Positions 15,693-24,202 of a stretch of 64,000 nucleotides of DNA are shown here, piece by piece. Positions within the stretch are counted from its first letter, which is position 1. Every line of letters begins with the position of its first letter. This DNA is from Paucihalobacter sp036825875 (lineage in GTDB: Bacteria > Bacteroidota > Bacteroidia > Flavobacteriales > Flavobacteriaceae), in contig NZ_DAISXK010000006.1 in the NCBI RefSeq assembly GCF_036825875.1, positions 1-64,000 of the forward strand, given 5' to 3'. Below the pieces are notes generated by a model. The model was not told where the DNA came from and did no database searches. It saw only the letters and a program-made list of their open reading frames with translations. A program made the translations under genes and the position numbers.

Positions 15693-15700
15693 CAAATATA
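15693..15700 (-). promoter_or_regulatory. -7 promoter box of the DUF4254-GT9 operon
   Basis: TATATTTG on the minus strand lies 20 bases before ATG 15673. A TTG at the standard distance is missing. Confidence 0.4.
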
Positions 15701-15742
15701 CTTGTAAATAGTTAAATTTACGACTCATTTAAGTCAAGCCTT

Positions 15743-16402
15743 ATGCAAACACATAACATTTCTGAACAGAATTCCATTCTAAATACCTTTATTGCTGAAA
15801 TTAGGTCTGTAACACAGCAAAAAGACCGAATGCGTTTTAGACGTAATATTGAACGTATTGGAGAAATATTGGGTTATGAGATGAGTAAAGTTCTTAAATA
15901 TGCACCTTCAGAAGTAGAAACACCGTTGGGGTTTTGCCAAATGGAACAGCCGCAAAACGAAATTGTTTTGTGTTCCATTTTACGCGCTGGAGTACCATTG
16001 CATCACGGCTTACTGAATTATTTTGACCATGCCGAAAATGCATTTATTTCAGCTTACAGGCAACATCAAAAACAACCTGAGAGTTTCGAGATTTTGGTTG
16101 AGTATCTAGCCTGCCCGAATCTTGAAGGCAAAACACTTATTTTGGCCGATCCGATGCTGGCAACGGGGCAATCATTGGTTGCAACGTTTGAAGCATTAAT
16201 GCCCTTCGGAAAACCCAAAGAAGTGCATTTGGTTTGTGCCATAGGCGCGCAACAAGGCATCGATTTTATTGCAAAGTATTTCGACTCCAGCACGCACTTG
16301 TGGATTGCGTCTGTAGACCAAGAATTAAATGATAAGGGATATATTATTCCAGGATTAGGTGATGCTGGCGATCTTGCATATGGCGAAAAACTACAACAAT
16401 AA
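15743..16402 (+). CDS. upp: Uracil phosphoribosyltransferase
   Basis: The 219-residue enzyme converts uracil and PRPP to UMP in pyrimidine salvage. The family signatures are present: LCSILRAGVPLHHGLL (about residues 75-90), the PRPP loop LILADPMLATGQSL (about 131-144) and the uracil-binding C-terminus YIIPGLGDAGDLAYG. Length is normal for the Bacteroidota type. Its last 12 bases overlap the end of the convergent DUF6427 gene, leaving no room for a separate terminator. Confidence 0.95.
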   Translation: MQTHNISEQNSILNTFIAEIRSVTQQKDRMRFRRNIERIGEILGYEMSKVLKYAPSEVETPLGFCQMEQPQNEIVLCSILRAGVPLHHGLLNYFDHAENAFISAYRQHQKQPESFEILVEYLACPNLEGKTLILADPMLATGQSLVATFEALMPFGKPKEVHLVCAIGAQQGIDFIAKYFDSSTHLWIASVDQELNDKGYIIPGLGDAGDLAYGEKLQQ

Positions 16403-17317
16403 GGCTAAAAACGGCACTACTAAAAATACAAGAATCAAAGATTCCTTAAACCATTTTTCTGTTATTTCTTCTAAATAATTAGTAATTATTATTGCAAAAG
16501 GTGTGAAGAAAAATAACCATTCGCCTCCTGTTTTATTAGGAACTAAAATGGTTAGTAAAATCGCGATTACTGAAGATAAAAAAATCAGATAAAAAGGCGC
16601 CTTTAAACTTCGGGAAACTTGACTAATCTTTCCAAAATAAAAAAATAATCCCCAAACATAATAGGCCAACATAAGGGATAAAGCAAACATGGTCCGTTTA
16701 CTACCAATTCCTGTAAAATTGAAACTATAAACCAGTTTTTCTTCAAAATAAGAAACCAAGTCCATATTAAAAATCAAAGCGTAGCAAGTAAACAAAATCA
16801 GCACCGTAATAACCGCCGTAAAAGGAATTAACCAATACTTCGGTATATTTATTTTGAATAAAAACAATGCCGCAAACACTAATGCTATAAACAAAATGGC
16901 CCAAAAATAAAACAAGCTTGCAACGCAAATCCAAAAGGAAGCGTCGAAGAGCTTTTTCATAATTTGTTTTTGAGACCTTAAACTTACCAATCGTCTAATG
17001 GCGAGTAACAAAAAAACATTAGCTACCAAAATATCGGAGTTCAATAATGACTTTGGAATGGCGATTACGCACAATGCAAAAAACAATAATTTATAGCTGT
17101 TTTTCTTAGTGAGTTTGTTTCGGCTTGCCAAAAAATCAAGTACAAATAGGGTGAATAAACTCAGGCCTAAAAGTACTATTTGCTTGCCATACCAATTGAG
17201 GGAACTGCTGTTTTCAGAAAAATACGGCATTTTCACCAACACAAAAACTAAAGTTAACAAGAAGCAAATAATTGCCAGATGAATAGGTTTAGATTTACTA
17301 AAAAAACTTGATAACAT
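16391..17317 (-). CDS. DUF6427 family multispanning membrane protein
   Basis: The 308-residue protein has about nine or ten hydrophobic helices. It begins MLSSFFSKSKPIHLAII and has a conserved stretch NWYGKQIVLLGLSLF. I match it from memory to DUF6427, a flavobacterial family located between upp and purD. No catalytic motif is visible and function is unknown. It is tail-to-tail with upp (12-base overlap) and divergent from the small DUF6341 gene. The promoter elements at 17308-17337 that serve that neighbour overlap this gene's start codon. Confidence 0.82.
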   Translation of the reverse strand: MLSSFFSKSKPIHLAIICFLLTLVFVLVKMPYFSENSSSLNWYGKQIVLLGLSLFTLFVLDFLASRNKLTKKNSYKLLFFALCVIAIPKSLLNSDILVANVFLLLAIRRLVSLRSQKQIMKKLFDASFWICVASLFYFWAILFIALVFAALFLFKINIPKYWLIPFTAVITVLILFTCYALIFNMDLVSYFEEKLVYSFNFTGIGSKRTMFALSLMLAYYVWGLFFYFGKISQVSRSLKAPFYLIFLSSVIAILLTILVPNKTGGEWLFFFTPFAIIITNYLEEITEKWFKESLILVFLVVPFLALLL

Positions 17318-17337
17318 GTTTATTGTTTGTATATTTG
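17308..17337 (+). promoter_or_regulatory. Promoter of the DUF6341 gene
   Basis: TTG (17308-17310), exactly 19 bases, then TATATTTG (17330-17337) is a full match to the Bacteroidota promoter. The start ATG 17362 is 24 bases further. The -33 element lies inside the first codons of the divergent DUF6427 gene. Confidence 0.75.
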
Positions 17338-17361
17338 CTTCACAAATTTAAATATAAAAAG

Positions 17362-17589
17362 ATGAAGGATTTCTTTTATGCCATTCAAGATTTATTTGTC
17401 AACGTTTTGTTTGCCCCTTTTGACGCCCTTAGAGCTTTAGAATTGGAAAGTTGGTGGGCAGCAAATGCAGCAACTTGGATGTTTATACTTATCGGATTTT
17501 CATTCTTTATGTTTTGGATGAAACAGTTGAAAATTTTCAATAAAACTGAAGCTGAAAACAAAAGTATTTCAGCACATTCTTTTCTATAG
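17362..17589 (+). CDS. Small membrane protein, DUF6341-like
   Basis: The 75-residue protein has an amphipathic N-terminus (MKDFFYAIQDLFVNVLFAPF), one clear membrane helix (about residues 35-52) and a charged tail. I recall it as DUF6341, a tiny flavobacterial family found beside DUF6427 and purD. The frame is open further upstream (to 17308), but the promoter box at 17330-17337 and the conserved MKDFF start support ATG 17362. Its last 6 bases overlap the end of purD on the opposite strand. Function is unknown. Confidence 0.82.
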   Translation: MKDFFYAIQDLFVNVLFAPFDALRALELESWWAANAATWMFILIGFSFFMFWMKQLKIFNKTEAENKSISAHSFL

Positions 17590-18855
17590 ATCAAATCCAA
17601 TATCTTTTCTAAAATACATCTTATCGAAGCACAATTTTGAAATGCTTTGATAAGATTTTTTTATGGCTTCTTCGTAAGTGTCTCCATAACTTGTAATTGC
17701 CATAACGCGGCCACCGGTAGTTAGAACTTTTCCATCTACTAGATTTGCGCCAGCATGAAATAGAATAGAATCTTCTACATCGTCAATTCCTTTAATTTCT
17801 TTACCTTTTTCGTAAGCTTCAGGATAACCGCCCGATACAAGCATAACGGTGGTAGCTGCACGACTGTCAATTTCAATAGATATTTCATCTAATGTTTGTT
17901 GGTGAATAGCTTGAAATATTTCAACCAAATCATTTTTTAGCCTTGGCAACACAACCTCGGTTTCTGGGTCGCCCATGCGCACATTATATTCAATTACCTT
18001 CGGCTCATTTCTAACATTTATCAAACCAATAAAAATAAAACCTTTATAGGGCAGATTGTCTTTTTTTAGACCTTCTACCGTTGGTTTTACAATACGTTCT
18101 TCTACTTTTTGCATTAAAATATTGTCGGCAAATGGCACCGGAGAAACAGCACCCATACCGCCAGTGTTTAAACCGGTGTCACCTTCGCCAATTCGTTTGT
18201 AATCTTTTGCAGTTGGTAATATTTTATAGTTTTCACCATCGGTTAGCACAAAACAACTCAGCTCAATTCCATCTAAAAACTCCTCAATTACTACTTTGCT
18301 GCTGGCTTCTCCAAACTTGGCGTCGAGAAGCATTTTTTTTAGTTCTGATTTGGCTTCGGATAATTCGTTTAAAATTAACACTCCTTTGCCGGCCGCTAAA
18401 CCGTCGGCTTTTAGAACATATGGCGGTTTTAAAGTTTCTAAAAAGGCATAGCCTTCTTCAATATTGTTTTTGTGAAACGCTTGATAGGCTGCTGTTGGTA
18501 TATTATGGCGCATCATAAAAGCTTTGGCAAATTCCTTGCTCCCTTCCAATTGGGCGGCGGCTTTTTCTGGACCAATAACGGCCACGTTTTTAAGCTGAGG
18601 GTCATTAAGAAAAAAATCGTGAATTCCCAAAACCAAAGGGTCTTCTGGACCGACAATTACCATGTCAATATTTTGATCTATAACCAAGCTTTTAATAGCT
18701 TCAAAATCGGTTATACTAATATTTATATTTTCGGCTATGGTTGATGTGCCAGAGTTTCCTGGAGCTACGAATAGCCTTGTGCAGTGATTACTCTGATTAA
18801 TTTTCCATGCAAAAGCGTGTTCTCTTCCACCAGAACCGAGAATTAAAATGCGCAT
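17584..18855 (-). CDS. purD: Phosphoribosylamine-glycine ligase
   Basis: The 423-residue ATP-grasp enzyme joins glycine to phosphoribosylamine in de novo purine synthesis. Signatures: GSGGREHAFAWKI at the start, LKADGLAAGKGVLI (about residues 145-158) and YNVRMGDPETEVVLPRL, which holds metal- and ATP-binding residues. Length is normal. It is a single gene with a TATTTTTG box at 18873-18880 upstream. Confidence 0.96.
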   Translation of the reverse strand: MRILILGSGGREHAFAWKINQSNHCTRLFVAPGNSGTSTIAENINISITDFEAIKSLVIDQNIDMVIVGPEDPLVLGIHDFFLNDPQLKNVAVIGPEKAAAQLEGSKEFAKAFMMRHNIPTAAYQAFHKNNIEEGYAFLETLKPPYVLKADGLAAGKGVLILNELSEAKSELKKMLLDAKFGEASSKVVIEEFLDGIELSCFVLTDGENYKILPTAKDYKRIGEGDTGLNTGGMGAVSPVPFADNILMQKVEERIVKPTVEGLKKDNLPYKGFIFIGLINVRNEPKVIEYNVRMGDPETEVVLPRLKNDLVEIFQAIHQQTLDEISIEIDSRAATTVMLVSGGYPEAYEKGKEIKGIDDVEDSILFHAGANLVDGKVLTTGGRVMAITSYGDTYEEAIKKSYQSISKLCFDKMYFRKDIGFDL

Positions 18856-18872
18856 AATTTTTGTTGTTTAAG

Positions 18873-18880
18873 CAAAAATA
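18873..18880 (-). promoter_or_regulatory. -7 promoter box of purD
   Basis: TATTTTTG on the minus strand, 18 bases before ATG 18855. No TTG is seen at the usual distance. No purine riboswitch-like fold was recognised in the short leader. Confidence 0.4.
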
Positions 18881-18939
18881 ATTGCTTTTAGGCTTAAAAT
18901 ATAATTAATTTACCAAAACATTGATAAAGCCAACAAGTC

Positions 18940-20262
18940 TTGAAACTATTTGATTTAACTCTTCAACTAAAAGGTTTTCCTATAAAAAAGGCACGGCGGT
19001 ATTTGCAAAGCATTAATGCAAAAACCGAAGACGACTTTGGTGATTTCCTAAATCAACAAAAACAGGACATATTAGATTTTCACTTAAAAAATAACCAATT
19101 TTACATTCAATTTACAAACGGGAAAAACAATTTTGATCATTGGGAAGACATTCCTGTAATGACAAAATCCGATTTACAACAACCGTTACAAAATAGATTG
19201 AGTACCGGACATAAATCAGTGAATTCCTACATCAATAAAACGTCTGGATCATCAGGTGACCCGTTTATTTTTGCTAAAGACAAATTTTGCCATGCCTTAA
19301 CCTGGGCCGTTATCCAACAGAGATTTAGTTGGTATGATATTGATTTTAATAGCTCCAAACAAGCCAGATTTTATGGTATTCCTCTAGATTTTGCTGGTTT
19401 TACCAAGGAAAAAATAAAAGATGCTTTGAGTGGTCGCCAACGATTTTCGGTTTTCGATTTAAGTGACGAAGCCTTTACCAAACATCTTAAAAAATTTAGA
19501 ACTACTTCTTTCGATTATATAAATGGCTACACGAGTGCTATTGTTCAATTTGCCAAATTTCTGGAGCGCGGTAAATTTCATCTTAAAACCATTTGTCCGA
19601 CTTTAAAGGCTTGTGTTGTAACTTCAGAAATGCTATTTGAAGACGACAAAAAACTTATGGAAAAGGTATTTGGCGTTCCAGTAATCAACGAATACGGCGC
19701 ATCGGAATTGGATTTAATAGCCTTTGAAAACCCCAACAGGCAATGGCAAATTAATAGCGAAACCTTATATGTTGAAATTTTAGACGAAAACGACAATTTG
19801 CTACCAAACGGACAGGAAGGAAGAATCGTTATCACGTCCTTATTCAACAAAGCGCATCCCTTTATACGCTACGATATTGGGGACATTGGTATTTTATCGG
19901 AAGATGGTAGTCTTAAAAAACCAACACTTAAAAAACTAATAGGCCGAACCAACGATATTGCCGTTTTACCCAGTGGAAAAAAAGCTGCTGGGTTGACTTT
20001 TTATTACATCACCAAAAGTATAATTGAAGATGATGGTAATATAAAAGAATTTGTAATTGAACAACTTAAAATAGATACTTTCAAAATCACCTACACCTGT
20101 CGGCAGCCACTTGAAGCTGCCCAAGAAGAAAAAATTAAAATTGAAATGGAACGCTATTTAGAGCCTGGTTTGGTAATTTTGTTTGAACAAACCTCAAACT
20201 TAAACCGAAGCAGCCGTGGAAAATTGAAACAATTTTCATCACAACTTAAAACTACCTTATGA
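18940..20262 (+). CDS. CapK-like adenylate-forming enzyme (phenylacetate-CoA ligase family)
   Basis: The 440-residue enzyme of the ANL superfamily has the ATP loop INKTSGSSGDPF (about residues 99-110), EYGASELD (about 250-257), FIRYDIGDIG (about 307-316) and KLIGRTNDIAVLPSGKK. CapK-type members occur in capsule and O-antigen loci and are thought to activate an acid for attachment to sugar or lipid; the substrate here is unknown. It uses a TTG start (18940): the next in-frame ATG would remove about 70 residues. It is first of a three-gene plus-strand operon, overlapping the next start by ATGA. Confidence 0.85.
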   Translation: MKLFDLTLQLKGFPIKKARRYLQSINAKTEDDFGDFLNQQKQDILDFHLKNNQFYIQFTNGKNNFDHWEDIPVMTKSDLQQPLQNRLSTGHKSVNSYINKTSGSSGDPFIFAKDKFCHALTWAVIQQRFSWYDIDFNSSKQARFYGIPLDFAGFTKEKIKDALSGRQRFSVFDLSDEAFTKHLKKFRTTSFDYINGYTSAIVQFAKFLERGKFHLKTICPTLKACVVTSEMLFEDDKKLMEKVFGVPVINEYGASELDLIAFENPNRQWQINSETLYVEILDENDNLLPNGQEGRIVITSLFNKAHPFIRYDIGDIGILSEDGSLKKPTLKKLIGRTNDIAVLPSGKKAAGLTFYYITKSIIEDDGNIKEFVIEQLKIDTFKITYTCRQPLEAAQEEKIKIEMERYLEPGLVILFEQTSNLNRSSRGKLKQFSSQLKTTL

Positions 20263-21353
20263 AAATTACCATTATTGCGGGCGCAAGACCAAATTTCATG
20301 AAAATTGCACCCATCATTCATGTCGTTCAAGCAAAACAAAATGAAGGATTTAATATTCAATACAGACTTATACACACTGGTCAACACTACGATAAAAATT
20401 TAAGCGGTCACTTCTTTGAAGAATTAAACATTCCGCATCCCGACGCCAATTTTGAAGTGAAAAGCGGTACACAAGCTGAACAAACTGGCGCAATCATGAA
20501 GGCTTTCGAAAAGGAGTTAGAACTAAACCCCTGTGATTTGGTTTTGGTAGTTGGCGATGTTACTTCAACCATGGCCTGCACTATTGTGGCCAAAAAAGCA
20601 GGTGTTGATGTGGCACATGTTGAAGCAGGTATCCGTTCAGGAGATATGAGAATGCCCGAGGAAATTAATAGAATTGTCACCGATAGTTTAACCGATTTAT
20701 TTTTTACCACCTCTAAACATGCCAATCATAATCTTCAAAAACTAGGTGTTGATGATAGTAAGGTATTTTTCGTAGGTAATGTAATGATTGATACGTTGCG
20801 CGCCAACGAAAAACGTTTTCAACAACCAGCACTTTGGAACAATTTAAGCCTTGCAGAAAAAGGCTATTTAGTATTGACGCTGCATAGACCAAGTAATGTA
20901 GATGAAACTGAAAAGCTGAAAATTTTAATTGAGCAAATTGTAAAATCAAGCGCAAAACTTCCAATAATTTTTCCCGTGCATCCCCGAACTAAAAAAATGA
21001 TGGAGCAATTAAAAATAAGTTTTGAAAATTTACATTTAGTGGAGCCCATGGGGTATTTAGAGTTTAACTATTTAGTGAAACATGCACTTGCGGTGCTAAC
21101 CGACTCAGGTGGAATTACGGAAGAAACAACCGTTATGAATGTGCCATGTATGACCTTACGTGAAAATACTGAGCGACCAGAAACTTGTACTGTTGGAACC
21201 AATATGCTTGTTGGCACTGATGCGAATAATATAAAAAATGCTTTCGACAGATTATTCTCAGGGCAATGGCAAGAAGGTAAAATCCCTGAATTGTGGGATG
21301 GAAATGCTTCGGAAAGAATTGTAAACTACTTAATTGAACTATATAACTTGTAA
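20259..21353 (+). CDS. wecB: UDP-N-acetylglucosamine 2-epimerase (non-hydrolysing), copy 1
   Basis: The 364-residue enzyme interconverts UDP-GlcNAc and UDP-ManNAc. Visible signatures are GARPNFMKIAPI (about residues 7-18), HVEAGIRSGDMRMPEE (about 120-135), the HPRTKKM segment and LTDSGGITEE. It shares these with, but clearly differs from, the second copy at 41-42 kb. It overlaps the upstream CapK-like gene by 4 bases and is followed after 6 bases by a GT4 gene, so the three form an operon. Confidence 0.92.
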   Translation: MKITIIAGARPNFMKIAPIIHVVQAKQNEGFNIQYRLIHTGQHYDKNLSGHFFEELNIPHPDANFEVKSGTQAEQTGAIMKAFEKELELNPCDLVLVVGDVTSTMACTIVAKKAGVDVAHVEAGIRSGDMRMPEEINRIVTDSLTDLFFTTSKHANHNLQKLGVDDSKVFFVGNVMIDTLRANEKRFQQPALWNNLSLAEKGYLVLTLHRPSNVDETEKLKILIEQIVKSSAKLPIIFPVHPRTKKMMEQLKISFENLHLVEPMGYLEFNYLVKHALAVLTDSGGITEETTVMNVPCMTLRENTERPETCTVGTNMLVGTDANNIKNAFDRLFSGQWQEGKIPELWDGNASERIVNYLIELYNL

Positions 21354-21359
21354 GCCCAT

Positions 21360-22526
21360 TTGAAACCTGTTTTAATAATTACACACTATTATCCGCCAGA
21401 AACCGGGGCTGCCGCCAATAGAATTTGTCATTTGGCTGAAGGTTTGGCACTAAATGGGTTTAAAGTATCCTTAGCTACGCCACTACCGAATTATCCAACA
21501 GGAAAGATATTTAAAGCTTACAAAACAAAAAACAAAAAAAAGCAAGTTGAAAATGGAGTTGAGGTGAATCGCCTGTGGATTTATCCAAGTAATTCAAAAA
21601 ATAAGTTTGTGAGACTATTTTCTATGCTTTCTTACAGCATAAGTTTGATTTGGTTTTTTATAAGCAATAAAATTCCAAAGACAGTAATTGTGCAATCACC
21701 GCCTTTACTTGTTGCCTTTACTTCTATGTTTTTTTTAAGAAGAAAGAAGCGTGAATTAATTTTAAACGTGAGTGACTTGTGGCCATTAGCTGGATTAGAA
21801 TTAAGGGCAATGAAAAAAGGTTTGAGCTTTGATATTTTAGAAAAAATAGAACGCTTTAACTATCGTAAAGCCGACTTGATTCTGGGACAAAGTAACGAAA
21901 TTATTCAGCATGTGAAAAGTATAGTGCCTCAACAAACCTGCTTTCTTTATCGCAACTTCCCAGATTTTATATTGCCTCCGTTACCTGAAGAGCCTATCAA
22001 AATTAACAGAAAAATTAAATTGGTATACGCAGGTTTGTTAGGAGTTGCACAAGGTATTTTAAAGTTGTGTGAATATATTGATACCAGCAATATTGAATTT
22101 CATATTTACGGCTCTGGACAAGAAAAAGATTCTATAACTGCTTATTTAAAACACACTACGAAACAAAATATTTATTACCACGGACAACTATCCAGAAACG
22201 AATTACACCATGAGCTGTTAAAATATGACCTTACCATTGTGCCGTTACTAAACAGAATTTACGGGAGTGTGCCTTCAAAAATATTTGAATACGCCAAACT
22301 TGGTCTGCCCATTCTGTATTTTGGCGGAGGTGAAGGTGAAGAGATTATAAAACGCTTTGAATTGGGCTGGGTTGCCGAATCAGGTGATTATGAGGCTCTC
22401 AATTCTAAAATAAACAATCTTACCTTAACCATTCTGGACTTAGAAATGAAACAAAAATTGCGTGAAACCAGTAACTTGCATTTCGATTTTAGCAAACAGC
22501 TAAAGGAGTTAATAGATATTGTTTAA
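21360..22526 (+). CDS. Glycosyltransferase family 4
   Basis: The 388-residue GT-B enzyme resembles WbuB-type transferases. The N-terminal acceptor domain opens ILIITHYYPPETGAAANRIC, and the C-terminal donor domain has the KLVYAGLLG block and YGSVPSKIFEYAKLGLPIL with the donor-binding glutamate. It should add one sugar to the lipid-linked repeat unit on the cytoplasmic side; donor and acceptor are not predictable. The start is TTG (21360), 6 bases after wecB. The last 4 bases overlap the convergent initiating transferase gene. Confidence 0.9.
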   Translation: MKPVLIITHYYPPETGAAANRICHLAEGLALNGFKVSLATPLPNYPTGKIFKAYKTKNKKKQVENGVEVNRLWIYPSNSKNKFVRLFSMLSYSISLIWFFISNKIPKTVIVQSPPLLVAFTSMFFLRRKKRELILNVSDLWPLAGLELRAMKKGLSFDILEKIERFNYRKADLILGQSNEIIQHVKSIVPQQTCFLYRNFPDFILPPLPEEPIKINRKIKLVYAGLLGVAQGILKLCEYIDTSNIEFHIYGSGQEKDSITAYLKHTTKQNIYYHGQLSRNELHHELLKYDLTIVPLLNRIYGSVPSKIFEYAKLGLPILYFGGGEGEEIIKRFELGWVAESGDYEALNSKINNLTLTILDLEMKQKLRETSNLHFDFSKQLKELIDIV

Positions 22527-23881
22527 TAGGCTTTTTCTTCGCCTTTGACGACGTTTAGGAATGTTCTGAAAATAATTTTTAAATCTAATAAAATTGACCA
22601 ATTTTCGATGTAGAAAATATCATATCTTACCCTCCCAATAATGTCCTTATCACTCTCTACTTCTCCTCTGTAACCACTTATCTGAGCCAAACCTGTAATG
22701 CCAGGTTTAACTAAATGGCGTACCATAAATTTATCAATACGTTTGGCATACATATTAGTATGACTCACCATGTGCGGTCGTGGACCTACAACCGACATAT
22801 CGCCAAAGAACACGTTAAAAAACTGAGGTAGCTCATCTATACTTGTTTTACGAATAAATTTACCAACCTTGGTAATCCTTTGGTCACCTCTTGTTGCTTG
22901 GTGTAAATTAGCTGTCTTGTTGGGCGTCATAGATCTAAATTTATAACAATCAAACTCCCTATAATTAAATCCATTTCTAGCCTGTTTGAAAAATACAGGG
23001 CCGCGAGATTCCAATTTTATAAGAAATGCAATAATAGGGGTGAGCCACGACAGTACGAATACAATAACGATACAAGAGAAAAAGACATCAAAACTACGTT
23101 TGATTAATTGATTAATGGGTTCCTCCAAGGGAATATTTCTCATAGACAAAATTGGAATGTAATCGTAATATTCGTATTTAAGTTTTTTGCTGTAGATCTC
23201 TTTATTATCTGGAAGGAATTTTAGAATTTTTAAATTATTATCTGCGAAATCGATTATGTCGTTTATATGATTGTTAGATAGTTCTGAAATTGAACAGTAG
23301 ATTTCATCAACACCATTATCTAATATAAATCGAAAACACTGTTCAAATTCTGCATCACTAATTTTACGAACGTCAAAGGTTTTTTGGTGGGCGTAGCCAT
23401 ATTCTTGTTTTTGTTTGAAGAATTTCTCAAGAGCCAAAGTTTTTTTATTTGAACCGAAAATAACGGTTTTTCTGTAGTTCCCGCCAAACTCAGTACGATA
23501 CTTTTGAAGTAAATAATAGATTGAAAATTTAAAAAGTGATATAAATAAAAAAACTGACAATGCATATTTTACAACTGCTATAGGCGGTAATTCATATTCA
23601 TTAAAAAAGCCCGAAAACGCATATACAATTAATAAAAAAAGTACAAATTGTTTTAAAACAAGTGACAAAATGCGAACTTCTCGCGTATATCTATAAACTT
23701 CATAAAATTGAGATCCAAGAGATAAGATAACCCATGAAAAAGATATGAAAACCGCAAAAATAAAAGAATTTAAATCATCAAATAAAAATTCGTGAGCTAA
23801 AATATTGATTATCAGCAAATCAATTCCATATGAAATTGGCCTTAAAAATCCAGAATATCTGCCGTGTTTGAACAAGCTCAC
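22523..23881 (-). CDS. Polyprenyl glycosylphosphotransferase (initiating sugar-phosphate transferase)
   Basis: The 452-residue membrane enzyme starts repeat-unit synthesis by moving a hexose-1-phosphate (usually glucose or galactose) to undecaprenyl phosphate. Four N-terminal helices (to about residue 130) precede a nucleotide-binding-like middle domain. A fifth helix (about 267-290) is followed by the catalytic domain: LESRGPVFFKQARNG, FRSMTPN, the RITKVGKFIRKTSIDELPQF block and VGPRPHM. It is of WcaJ/WbaP type. The start codon is GTG (23881). A gap of 321 bases separates it from ugd, so it is probably transcribed apart. Confidence 0.92.
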   Translation of the reverse strand: MSLFKHGRYSGFLRPISYGIDLLIINILAHEFLFDDLNSFIFAVFISFSWVILSLGSQFYEVYRYTREVRILSLVLKQFVLFLLIVYAFSGFFNEYELPPIAVVKYALSVFLFISLFKFSIYYLLQKYRTEFGGNYRKTVIFGSNKKTLALEKFFKQKQEYGYAHQKTFDVRKISDAEFEQCFRFILDNGVDEIYCSISELSNNHINDIIDFADNNLKILKFLPDNKEIYSKKLKYEYYDYIPILSMRNIPLEEPINQLIKRSFDVFFSCIVIVFVLSWLTPIIAFLIKLESRGPVFFKQARNGFNYREFDCYKFRSMTPNKTANLHQATRGDQRITKVGKFIRKTSIDELPQFFNVFFGDMSVVGPRPHMVSHTNMYAKRIDKFMVRHLVKPGITGLAQISGYRGEVESDKDIIGRVRYDIFYIENWSILLDLKIIFRTFLNVVKGEEKAY

Positions 23882-24202
23882 GATTATTATTTAAAATATC
23901 TAATTAATTAGTTGAGTTAAGTTTTTTACTGATTCATTGAAAGGGTTAAAGGTTTAAATGTATCAGCTAATCGAAGATAAACATTTCAATTAATTTTACA
24001 ATCATTGTGTAATTTGATCTTTAATAATTTCAAGAAAACTATGAATTCTATTCTGTTTATGGTTTGGGCAATCTTATATGCAGACAAAATATTAAACAAC
24101 AAATATGGTCTTTAATTAATTTGAAAACATAAAGTGAAATTTGTCATTCTAGGTAAAAAGGAACAATAATAATTACTATCCTAATAACATTAAATACTGG
24201 TA
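23882..24202. other. Intergenic region, 321 bases
   Basis: This AT-rich region between ugd and the initiating transferase presumably holds the latter's promoter, but no exact TAnnTTTG was found on the minus strand and no convincing terminator for ugd. Confidence 0.45.

Noticed and set aside
18081..18744. Open frames opposite purD (up to 145 codons)
   Set aside because: They are antisense to a well-conserved enzyme gene, have no recognisable domain and no promoter, and are rich in Leu/Cys/Arg as expected for shadow frames.
24060..24202. Short inverted repeat AATACTGGTATT near the end of ugd as a terminator
   Set aside because: The stem is only 5 bp with a 2-base loop and no T-run follows in the direction of ugd transcription.
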